The position numbers and the translations under genes are program-made. Source: Eledone cirrhosa (Eukaryota > Mollusca > Cephalopoda > Octopoda > Eledonidae). From it: a DNA stretch of 64,000 nt. The stretch lies in assembly GCA_964016885.1 (NCBI GenBank), contig OZ024742.1, forward strand, positions 357,094,066 through 357,158,065, in the 5' to 3' direction. The notes under the pieces are model-generated. The model was not told the origin of the DNA. It searched no databases and saw nothing but the letters and a program-made list of their open reading frames with translations. This document shows, piece after piece, positions 55,032 through 64,000 of this stretch. Each line of letters opens with the position of its first letter. Position 1 is the first letter of the stretch.

Positions 55032-55047
55032 ATATTTTATAATAATT

Positions 55048-55231
55048 GTTTCTACTTTTGGTACAAGGCCAGCAATTTCCCCAGTGTATTACTGGTACTT
55101 TATTTTATCGACCCCCGTAAAGGATGAAAGGCAAAGTTAACCTCGGCGAGATTTGAACTCAGAATGGCAAGGGCTGTAACCCAATGCGTCAAAGTTTGGC
55201 GTCCGACCCTCTACCGATACTGCCAATCCAC
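55048..55231 (-). mobile_element. tRNA-derived SINE in tandem with the previous one
   Basis: Same orientation, starting right at the right-hand duplication of the first SINE. The first SINE probably inserted in the tail-proximal flank of this one. Confidence 0.88.
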
Positions 55232-55239
55232 AATAATAA

Positions 55240-55505
55240 ATAATAATAATAATAAAATTATTGTGTACAGTGCTCAGGTGCACTACAACTCATCAAAGGT
55301 GTATGTATAGTACATAGAATAATGTACAAATGTCAAGGAAGTGAATAATGTATGAGTCATGATATACATATATGCATGTGTATGGGTGGACGAATATTAG
55401 GTGTAGTGTTGGCGAATCTCAGGAAGCATGGCGGTTTTAAAGGATGCAGTGTCTCGACAGCTAACAACTGATGCAGGTAGTTTGTTCCATGCTTCAGCAA
55501 CTCAT
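55240..55505 (-). mobile_element. CR1-like LINE, 3' end
   Basis: (ATT)n tail on the minus strand, then CACTACAACTCATCAAAGG and AGGATGCAGTGTCTCGACAG. It is cut off at CAGCAACTC, where a (ATC)n run begins. Confidence 0.85.
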
Positions 55506-55534
55506 TATCATCACCATTATCATCATCATCATCA

Positions 55535-55745
55535 TCATCCAATTTCTATGCTTGTATTGGTTAGACAGGCTGCTATGTTCTGAGGCTAAATAGGTCAGAT
55601 GCCTGTGTCTTACTCATATGTTCCATTCTGACATAGTTTCTACAGCTGGATATCCATCCAAACGCCAACCACTTCATGGCACCTACTGGGTGCATTTATT
55701 ATGGCACCACTATTACCACCTTGATGAGTGACATTATCGATTGAG
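55535..55745 (-). mobile_element. LINE 3' untranslated relic
   Basis: (ATC)n, then TTGGTTAGACAGGCTG, TTTCTACAGCTGGATATCCA and CTACTGGGTGCATTTA, the reverse of the family 3' end. Confidence 0.7.
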
Positions 55746-56045
55746 GCATCTAAATATCTTTTTCATTTTAAATTCAGAGGTCAGTCCAACATCATCTGAT
55801 TTTTTCTCATGCCATTGTCTTCTTTTAACTCAACATTTTGTTCCATATATTTTGTGGATATTTTGTCGATATTTTGTGGATATTTTTGTCTGCTTGTATG
55901 TATGTGTGCAAAACTATGAATTAAACAAACAATTTAAAAGCAAATTCTAAGAGTAAATCTGTTTGCTAAATTTCTCAATATAATAAATCTAGAGCAGAGC
56001 TTTCCAATCACACACCAACATACTTTTTGCAGATATAATTTTCCT
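55746..56045. other. spacer, no gene seen
   Basis: Contains a local ATATTTTGTGG/CGAT triplication near 55848-55885. Confidence 0.5.
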
Positions 56046-56640
56046 TTAATGTAATTGGTCACGTGATGTGCATGAAAGATGACAGCTGCATAAAAAGTGC
56101 AGTGCGATCAAAATTGATGGTAGTTACGGAGTAGGTGGACCCAGAAAAACCTGGGATGATCTGATAAATTCCGACCTCACACACTTACATCTCTCTAAGA
56201 CAATGTCTCTGGACGGAGATCTTTAGCGTTATGCAGTAATACAGAAGACCTCCCTTGCCTATGTACAAAGCGAAACCTACAGTCAGTAGGCACCTCTTAA
56301 CCAAATATACACCACAATCCACTACCCCTACCCTATCCTCCCACTCCCACCAACAGCACAAGAAAATGAGATCGAGATCGTGTAGGTGTCACGACAAAAA
56401 ATATACACAGTCCACGCTGTAATGTGGCCGTGTAGGTAACATGGTAAAAAGTTCCCAGTTCCACACTGTAAATGTGGTTGGTGTTAGGAAGGTTATCCAG
56501 CTGTAGAAAACCTGCCAGATAGTCCTATATGAGCGAGACACGGTCACCCAACCAGCCTTGCCTCAAGTGGATAACTCCCGTCTAACCCATGCTAGCGTGG
56601 AAAATGGACGTTAAACGAAGATGATGATGATGATGATGAT
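56046..56640 (+). mobile_element. LINE family A, 3' fragment
   Basis: Begins GGTCACGTGATGTGCATGAA. The C-terminal coding is frameshifted by one base near 56096, and the 3' untranslated region has all family blocks. Ends in (GAT)n at 56619-56640. Confidence 0.88.
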
Positions 56641-56954
56641 TTGGTGTATTAATTTAATTAATACGCCATTAATAAAAGGAATTTAATTGGCACACAAGAT
56701 GTTTGTGGTTGTATGACTACTTATATTTGATTGTGAGGTAGTGTATATACATGTTCTTGTGTGTTTGTTGTTGTGTGGTGTCTTTAGATTTGCTATAAAT
56801 CAGAGCAAATATAATGTCAGTATTTGTATGATCTATTGTTGCAAAAGAGAGGAAAGAATACTAACACATAAGGTTTAAGTTATGAGGTGAAATATTTTTC
56901 ACCTCAGATCAGCTCATCAATTGATTTAAACAATCAGACATCCATCCTTTAAAT

Positions 56955-58410
56955 AATAATAATGAAAATATTGTGTACAGTGCTCAGGTGCACTACAACT
57001 CATCAAATAGTGTATGTATCGTACATAGGGTAATGTACAAACGTCAGAAAAATGAACAGTGCATGAGCCATGATATACACATGTGTGCATGTGTATGGAA
57101 GTGGTACATCAGGTGTAGTTTTGGCGAATTTCAGGAAGCATGAGGGTTTTAAAGGATGCAGTGTCTCAGCAGCTAACAACTGACATAGGCAGTTTGTTCC
57201 ATGCTTCAGCAACTCTGAGCGTGAAAAAATGTTTCCGAAAGTCATGGGAACTGTGCTTTTTTCTGATTTTGTAGGCATGTCCACATGTGTTAGACATATG
57301 GAGATCAAAAGGGTGCTCAGGGTTGTTGTTGGCGAGATGGTTAATAACTTTGTGGGTATTTACCAAGTCCATTGCCAGACGTCGGAGCTTTAATGAATCC
57401 ATGCCCAGGGAAGCAAGACGTTCAGAGTATGGTAGGTCTCTGGTGAAGGGTATGCGCTTGGTTGCACGTCTCTGAACAGTTTCCAGGAGGTCAATGTTCT
57501 GAGCAAGATAGGGGTTCCAGATTAATGATTCGAATTCCAAGTGTGGTCGTACAATAGCTGTTTACAGCTTTAAATAGATGGCTGGAGAGCGGCTAACAAA
57601 GGTCTTGCTGAGTGATGCCAGGACACCCTCGGCCTTCTTGACAATCTTAGAGACATGCTTTGTCCAACGCAAATCGCTGCTGACAGTAATGCCAAGGTCA
57701 CATTCACAAGAGGACTTCTTGATATCAGTGTTGTGGACGCTGGATTTTTCCTCCCAAAATGCATGGTGGTACACTTGTCCACAGCCTGCTTTAGTTGCCA
57801 GTCTGTGATGCATTGCTGCATTGTGTCCAGGTGGATTGTAGGGAAGAGTTGTAGATTTCAGGATCAGTCCTTTTGATTGCAAGGTACAGCTTTATGTCAT
57901 CTGCATATTTCAGTACCGTGGCATTCTTAAGTTGGCATCTATGTCATTAATATATGCCACAAACAAAAGTGGACCAAGAACAGATCCCTGTGGTATACCA
58001 GATGATATCTCATATGGTGAAGAATGCTGTCCTAGAACCATGACTACCTCTTTTCGTTTGAGAATGAAGGATTTCAACTAGTTAAAAAGATCATCCCTCA
58101 CACCCACTGCAGAGTGTTTCACCATAAGTCTTTTGTGTGGAAAAGAATTAAAAGCCTTAGCGAAGTCAAGGTAAACAACATCCACCCATGAGCCGCTGTC
58201 AGTGATCCGAGTAATGTCTTCAAGGAACTCGATAAACTGATCACAGCAGCTGGAGTTAGGGATAAATCCAAACTGCGAGAGCCGGATGAGGCTGTGAGAG
58301 CTCCAGAAGTTCCAAAGTGTTTCTCTGACACAGGATTCCATCAGTTTGGCAATACAGCTAGTAAGACTGACTGGACGATAGTTGACAGGCAACGTGCGGT
58401 CGCCCTTTTT
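56955..58410 (-). mobile_element. CR1-like LINE, longest copy (RT to 3' end)
   Basis: Minus strand from 58392: VNYRPVSLTSCIAKLMES (RT), LSQFGFIPNSSCCDQF, the catalytic block VVYLDFAKAFNSFPHK (Asp present, but AFD has become AFN), then in shifted frames IPQGSVLGPLLF and a YADDIKLYL box near 57890-58030. The thumb and C-terminal parts follow (DLRWTKHVSKIVKKAEGVLA, LLETVQRRATKRIP, FTLRVAEAWNKL), then the 3' untranslated region and (ATT)n. At least three frames must be joined, so it is dead. It belongs to the CR1/L2 side of non-LTR elements by its motifs and 3' repeat. Confidence 0.88.
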
Positions 58411-58831
58411 AACATGATACTTTCACACACATGGACACACACATGTTGTTCAATGTTCTTTCAATCTTAACACTAATAAACACAACATAAATTCTATAAA
58501 TGTAATACACAACATTTGCAGTAGTTTACAAATAAACATTCCCAACCACTTTGTGTACTTAATTAAAGTACATTAAAGCAAAACGTTTTAAATTATTTTC
58601 CTCTAAATTCTATTGACTGAAAAAAGAATTATGATCATTACTTTGATTTTTAATTCAAAATATCTTGAAATTTTCTGCCGACGTTTCCTTTTTGTATATT
58701 TAATTAAAATGAGCAATGAGAAATTTCTCTCAATCTACTCAGCATGTTGTGCTAATAAATACAGAATTTTAGTATGCCATTATCATTTCAAGCAATGGGT
58801 TTACTAAACTAACTTACTGTTATGGCCAGAG
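58411..58831. other. AT-rich spacer, no gene seen
   Basis: Nothing recognised. Confidence 0.5.
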
Positions 58832-59117
58832 CCAGATTTAATGGCATGGGTGGGCAAAGAGGGGAATTGTTCTGGCCCCCCTTGCAGTGTGTGGGGTGTG
58901 GCACTAGCGATGGCCATAGCTGGGCCTTTTAGTTTTAGGATAGATAGAATTTTTTAATTTAATACCTGTATGTATAATTCTTCAATTCTAATTACTTGTG
59001 CCAAGCTAACATTGATATGTAAAATTGGGGGTTTGCCGTGTATTCTAATTTTTCGTGTAGGAGGGACCCCCTAAACCTGAAGTGTCCCAGGTCCCCCAAA
59101 GTCTATATCCAACTCTG
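58832..59117 (+). mobile_element. possible hAT-like non-autonomous element
   Basis: Starts CAGAGCCAGATTTAATGG and ends CTATATCCAACTCTG, so the ends are short inverted CAGAG/CTCTG repeats as in hAT MITEs. The flanking 8-mers (GTTATGGC and ATTATGAG) agree only partly. The interior is shared with 19262-19800 and 52140-52410. Confidence 0.5.
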
Positions 59118-59433
59118 ATTATGAGTTAGAATATTTTATTTATAAGGGAAATATTGTCAATCCAAAGGATTTTATCTGTTTGTTGAAAGTAAACCGAGTA
59201 AATAAAGTATCATTCACTTTTTTTGTTGTTGTTATGAAATGATTTAATCAACCAATCAGCTGCCACCACATTAGTTGGTGCAGACTACATAAGTGGCCAT
59301 AACTTGTATTGTCAATGGAGATTGGAATAAAGCCTTATAACTTCTTACTACTGTGAATTAGTTGTGCAGTTGTTACTTCATCTCATAAGTTCACATTTAC
59401 TTCTATTCAGCAGATAGAGTTTATTTGCTATCT

Positions 59434-59868
59434 AACCCATTAGCATTTAAACTGGCTGTATCCATCCATAATTCTCAGCTCTTTCTGTTCAAACCATCCA
59501 TAACCAGCTACTCATACTGATGTTAAAGTATTTTTCTCAAAATAAACAATATCAAAATATTTGCAAGCAGGGAAAAGCAGACGTAAAATGATGATGATGA
59601 TGTAGATTCAATATTATTGTTTCTACTATTGGCGTGGGGCCGGCAGTTGTCCCAGTGTATTGCTGGTGCTTTGTTTTATTGACATATAGGATGAAGTGCA
59701 AGGTTGCGGTGGGATTTGAACTCAGACCATAAAGGGCCGTAACTCTTTGCTGGAAAGCATGGCGTCCGACCATCTACTGATATTGCCAATCCACAATTAT
59801 GTGAGGTAAAGTGTATACCTCAAAAATGCAATGGTTTATATAGAGTGATGTAAATGCTAAAGGGTTAA
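59434..59868 (+). mobile_element. TTAA-flanked MITE, copy 7, carrying two nested inserts
   Basis: Left end TAACCCATTAGCATTTAAAC, right end AAATGCTAAAGGGTTAA. In the middle lie a LINE 3' tail (59559-59602: TTTGCAAGCAGGGAAAAGC and (GAT)n) and a SINE (59617-59795). Confidence 0.8.
59617..59795 (-). mobile_element. tRNA-derived SINE nested in the MITE
   Basis: TTGTTTCTACTATTGGCG to GATATTGCCAATCCAC on the plus strand is the reverse of the SINE. The B box (GAACTCAGACC reversed) is intact. Confidence 0.88.
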
Positions 59869-60267
59869 ACATCAAATATAAGCCTTTTGTGTTCATATTA
59901 GTGGTTTCATTGGTTTTCTAACAGCCAAATTCTGCTATATATGTGTGTGTTTGACTGTGCATTCCATCTACTCCTTAAATTCTGAAGACAAAACAGCTCA
60001 ATGGATTAATGACATGCAACACAGGTGAATATCAGGGCTTGATGCTCATCTTAGTGTACTATCAACTTTTGTCTCCTACCTCCTTATTATAAGTGTGTAG
60101 CTAATTAAGATATGAGACTAACATTCTGCTGAGATCCTTCTTTATAAGCAAACAAAAGTTTGTTAATAATTATATTTTAGACATTAACTTTATTACAGTC
60201 TAAGTTGATCACTAGTTAACTGTTTCTTTTTCATTCATCTTTATTATATCAGCAAATGCAGCAACAC
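59869..60267. other. spacer, no gene seen
   Basis: Nothing recognised. Confidence 0.5.
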
Positions 60268-60880
60268 CATCATCATCATCGTTTAACATCTATCTGTCAC
60301 ACTAGCATGGGTTAGACGGGAGTTGTCCCACTTGAGGCGAGGTTGGTCAGGTGACCGTGTCTCGCTCGTATAGGACTATCTGGCAGATTTTCTACGGCTG
60401 GATGCCCTTCCTAACACCAACCACATTTACAGTATGAACTGGGAGCTTTTTTACCGTGTTACCTACACAGCCACTTTACAGCGTGGACTGTGTTTTTTTT
60501 TTGTCGTGACACCTACATGACCTCTTTAGTTTGGACTGGATGTTGTGGTACCAACATAACTTTATAGAGAAAGGGGGTGTTGGTGGGAGTGGGAGAGTGG
60601 AGTAGGGGTAGTGGGATGAGGTGTATATTTGGTTAAGAGGTGCCTACTGACTAGGTTTCGCTTTGTACATAGGCAGGGTGGGTCTTCTGAATGGTGCCAG
60701 AGATCTCGGTTCAGTTACATTGTCTTAGAGAGGTGTAAGTGTGTAAAGTTGGAATTTATCAAATCGTCCCAGGCTTTTCTGGGTCTACTTACTCCCTAAC
60801 TGCCATCAATTTTGATTGCCCTGCACTTTTTTTATACAGCTGTCGTCTTTCATGCACATCACGTGACCATACCAACGTAG
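60268..60880 (-). mobile_element. LINE family A, 3' fragment (reverse)
   Basis: (ATC)n, then CTAGCATGGGTTAGACGGG, TGGATGCCCTTCCTAACACC and CTACTGACTAGGTTTCGC, followed by reverse-strand coding for the end of the protein (CATGCACATCACGTGACCAT). Confidence 0.88.
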
Positions 60881-61143
60881 TCATATCTATACAAAAGAAA
60901 AGTAATGTACATCTTATAGGTCTTGCTACAGTGAATATCTTAAATATGTTAAGAGAGGTCTTACAATATTTTGTGTACCATCAAAGGTTGGTCATATAGG
61001 AGAAATTTTTAAAGATACTTCTACTTATCCAAGTTACATAACCAGCCTAAGTAAACTGAGTCTGGCTATACATTATAGAATATCCCTCCAGGTATACCCT
61101 CAAATATTATGCAATCAATACTTAGGAAGTATATCCATTTATT

Positions 61144-61495
61144 CAGAGGTCTTGGTCCTCAAATGCGATGACACAGGTACAAGACCTCTGGCATTATGCA
61201 GTAATACAGAAGACCTGACTTTCCATGGATACAAGCTGAAGCTTAAGCATATAGACAGTATACCCCTCTCCCATTCTAAAGTGGTTGTGTATGTGTCACG
61301 ACAAAAAAGCACCCAGTACTCTCTGTAAATGAGGTTGGTGTTGGGAAGGGTGTCCAGCTGTAGAAGTCAAGCCAGAATCAGTTCCTGTATGAGCAAGACA
61401 AGGTCAGCTGACTGGACACTGCCCACAACAGGACAACTCGTTTAACCCATGCTAGCATGAAAGAAAGGAGGTAAAAGGTGACGATGATGCAAATT
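61144..61495 (+). mobile_element. LINE family B, 3' fragment
   Basis: CAGTAATACAGAAGACCTGA, CATATAGACAGTATACCCC, GAGGTTGGTGTTGGGAAGGG, then a degraded GATGAT end near 61480. Confidence 0.85.
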
Positions 61496-61884
61496 ATGGT
61501 GAGCCCAGGTCTCAGCTTCTTAGACCTTGAAAGAACTTTACTTAGATACACATCCATTTTACCCAATAACATGCTAAAAAAAGCAAGAAAAAATAACAAC
61601 AATAAATAGCAGGTAAAACATTTTCATTACCTTCATTTTACTGTCTATTTCCCATTGTCTTAACCTTCTTAAACATATATTTTTTTACATTATATGCTAA
61701 ATAATGTTATCTACTTGCTTGCGAGCATGAGCACTGTACATGTTGACAATCTCATGAATACTCCAAATGTAATATTCAAATGTTGTAATGTGACTAAGTT
61801 GTGTAATGGATTCTCTATTGTTCTGTATTTTAAAGACCTTCACAAGACAGTCAGGATTTTATCTCTTGTCCTTGTAGATCATTG
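61496..61884. other. spacer, no gene seen
   Basis: Nothing recognised. Confidence 0.5.
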
Positions 61885-62104
61885 TTAACCCTTTAGAATT
61901 CACATTACTCTATATATATTTACTATTGTATTTTTGTGGTAAATGCTTTATCTTACATAATATCAAATCTATGTGATTTTGATGTTATTTATTTTGAGAA
62001 CAATACCTTAACAACAGTATGAGTGGTCCGTTACTATCAGTTTGAACAGATAGAGATGAGAGAATTCTGGCTGGATATGGCCAGTTTAAATGCTAAAGGG
62101 TTAA
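61885..62104 (-). mobile_element. TTAA-flanked MITE, copy 8 (reverse)
   Basis: Intact TTAA at 61885 and 62101, with CCCTTTAGAATTCACATTAC at the left and TTTAAATGCTAAAGGG at the right. Confidence 0.85.
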
Positions 62105-62429
62105 TCATTACATGCCAAAGACACTGAATAAGACAAAAGTTATTCTTCATATGATATTTGCAGCAATGGTCACCACATCGTGTGAACAAGATCAATAGAT
62201 TATAGAATATTTCTTTGAAAAATTGCTTTTCATCTCACCATAAACCTGAAGAAAACAGACCTAATTCATGAATCTAAACCAAACCCTAAGTAAAGGGAAG
62301 AAGTAAACCTGACTAAGTATTCCTGTTTCCCCCACAAATCACATAAAACTGGATCAGTATGATTTAGAATGTGTAAATTCAAATCCAAACCAAGTAGTGC
62401 ATGTATGTATGTATGTATGTATGTATACA
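62105..62429. other. spacer with an ATGT run
   Basis: (GTAT)n at 62403-62425. No gene seen. Confidence 0.5.
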
Positions 62430-62537
62430 TTTATTTATTAAAATAACAGATTAAAGTTAAACAAAGAATCGCTGCTTTCACTGTTAAGGGTGAAAGCAAC
62501 AATTCTTTGCTTAAACTTTGATCTGTTATTTTAATAA
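62430..62537. repeat. 54-bp-scale hairpin
   Basis: TTATTAAAATAACAGATTAA...GCTGCTTTCAC is answered by GTGAAAGC...GATCTGTTATTTTAATAA with a TGTTAAGG loop. A few mismatches only. Confidence 0.88.
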
Positions 62538-62628
62538 GTATTTGCTCTAGGGTTCTTATATATTTGATATATATTTATCCTTATCGAGCCCTCTTTGGAT
62601 TTTAGCCTTCACATTATTATTATTACTA

Positions 62629-62675
<47 letters not shown>

Positions 62676-63039
62676 ATGTATATATATTAGTTAAGTGTGT
62701 AACAGCAGTTACAGGTAGTGCCCTGTTAGAAGCACTTGATGCTGCTATGACATCCATTCCATTTGGGTTGTAGTCCAGTGTTATGACTGTAGTGTGTAGT
62801 GCAAATAGATTTTAATAAGTCGAAGTCATTGTTACATCATATGTACAAACTTTATTTGCATATTACAACTGTTTTGATATCGATCAGTTCAGGGTACAAT
62901 CAAGGTGACAAGGCCTAATGCTTTTTCAACATCTCATCAGATATGTGAGATTATATGGTCAAAGACACACTCACACATACACATATATATATATGCTATG
63001 AGTATCTGGATTAGGTACACTGTATCTTTGTGAGTTGTA
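62538..63039. other. TA microsatellite and unassigned DNA
   Basis: (TA)n at 62630-62690. No gene seen. Confidence 0.55.
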
Positions 63040-63155
63040 TGAAGTGACACAGTAGGTTTACCAGGAATGGCATCTGGCTGTAAATCATTACTTTCAAATA
63101 TTACATCCAGTTCATGCAAGCCTGGAAAACTTGACTCAAAAGCGATGATGATAAT
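63040..63155 (+). mobile_element. LINE 3' tail relic
   Basis: GGAATGGCATCTGGCTGTAA, then TTCATGCAAGCCTGGAAAAC and GATGATGATAATCAT. Confidence 0.6.
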
Positions 63156-63837
63156 CATATATATATATACTTGTGATTGTATATGTATGTAAATTATTGA
63201 AAAGTACTATTTGTAAACCTTCTTCATATGTTTTCCCTGGAATATATTGAAATGAAGTTAAATATCATTCTAATAATAGATTTGGAGCTAAGATTTGTTT
63301 ATACATTTTGGAAAGTAGTTAAATAGAAGCAAATATCTCCAATGTCATGATGGAAGCCATCTTAATTGGACTAGCCTGGGCAGTATGGCTACTAATACAT
63401 AGACTTAGTGATTATTAAGTCCCAAAACTTAATTACAAAACATTTGAAAACATTTAAGAAAGCCTATCTATTAACCATTAATACAAAAATTGATTTAAAT
63501 ATGTTTCAGATAAGTTCTATTTTAGTAGCTATTGGCTATTCAGGAGCAACAAACTGATATTTCAATATTAAATATACCTGTAACATTAGACAGAATTTGA
63601 TTCCCTTTGCTTTCTTTTTAAATTATTTGAAGATTACCTTTATAATAATGTGAAATTTGGAAATGTGAGAGTCCCAAGTACAGGAAATAAATGTAATAAC
63701 TTTTGATCACTATGGATAATAGAGAAAATTTGCTAATTTGCCTTTAGTGATGGAAAAAGTGGACACTTTTTCCATCTTTAAGGGAAAATACCCAACGTTC
63801 TCAACTACTCTCTATAGTGATTGATTATTAATACTAT
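63156..63837. other. AT-rich DNA, no gene seen
   Basis: A short hairpin GGAAAAAGTG/CACTTTTTCC is near 63751-63774, otherwise unassigned. Confidence 0.5.
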
Positions 63838-64000
63838 CAGTATGTAGGAAAGGTGTAGGTAGGAACTCCATTCTCTGCCCCAAATGCAAACAATGGGTAC
63901 ACAAGAGATGTAGCGGGATCTCAGGAAGCTTAATTAAGAATGTAGACTTCACATGTAGCAGCTGTGCTGGGACAGCAAGCAGCAAACAGCTACAGGAAAC
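63838..64000 (+). mobile_element. LINE family B, fragment running off the window
   Basis: Begins at the zinc finger (the equivalent of CRKGVGRNSILCPKCKQWVH), nearly identical to 25080-25225. It continues past the window edge. Confidence 0.9.

Overview
This window looks like intergenic DNA from a mollusc, most probably a cephalopod (octopus-like). The reasons are many tRNA-derived SINEs of the kind described in cephalopods, two families of non-LTR retrotransposon present as dead fragments, extreme (TA)n, (CA)n and (CT)n microsatellites, and an AT-rich background. I see no host protein-coding gene, tRNA or rRNA. Every long open reading frame that can be explained is transposon-derived.

Layout. 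1-5780 is a 310-bp satellite: about 17 head-to-tail copies that look identical by eye, then about 1.6 copies in reverse orientation. Each unit carries, on its minus strand, a complete type I hammerhead self-cleaving ribozyme, which makes the array a retrozyme-like element. 5.9-20 kb holds LINE copies and fragments, SINEs, small TTAA-flanked MITEs and fold-back repeats. 20.8-24.2 kb holds a 414-bp dispersed repeat and a 5'-truncated Penelope-like element (PLE). The PLE encodes a GIY-YIG endonuclease, lies between 399-bp inverted repeats, and has a hammerhead in each repeat; a third related hammerhead lies at 26.3 kb. 26.8-28.7 kb has three decayed copies of an unrecognised coding sequence. 29.4-30.7 kb is a mariner/Tc1-type DNA transposon with both terminal repeats. 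35.1-38.1 kb is the best-preserved LINE, with an 853-aa open frame. 38-50 kb is a mosaic of fold-back elements, LINE relics and microsatellites. 50.3-50.7 kb is a fold-back element with one hammerhead per arm. 50.7-64 kb is more LINE, SINE and MITE debris.

The most interesting theme is ribozymes. Three sequence-unrelated families (satellite, PLE repeats, 50.3-kb fold-back) give 23 hammerhead candidates by eye: 18, 3 and 2. All are type I, all have A at the cleavage position, and all have a very short, palindromic or near-palindromic stem III, as expected of ribozymes that work best as dimers. Since PLEs encode a reverse transcriptase and commonly carry hammerheads, a plausible inference is that the satellite is a non-autonomous, circular-RNA-forming parasite of PLE machinery. 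No folding program or database search was run; base pairs were traced by hand.
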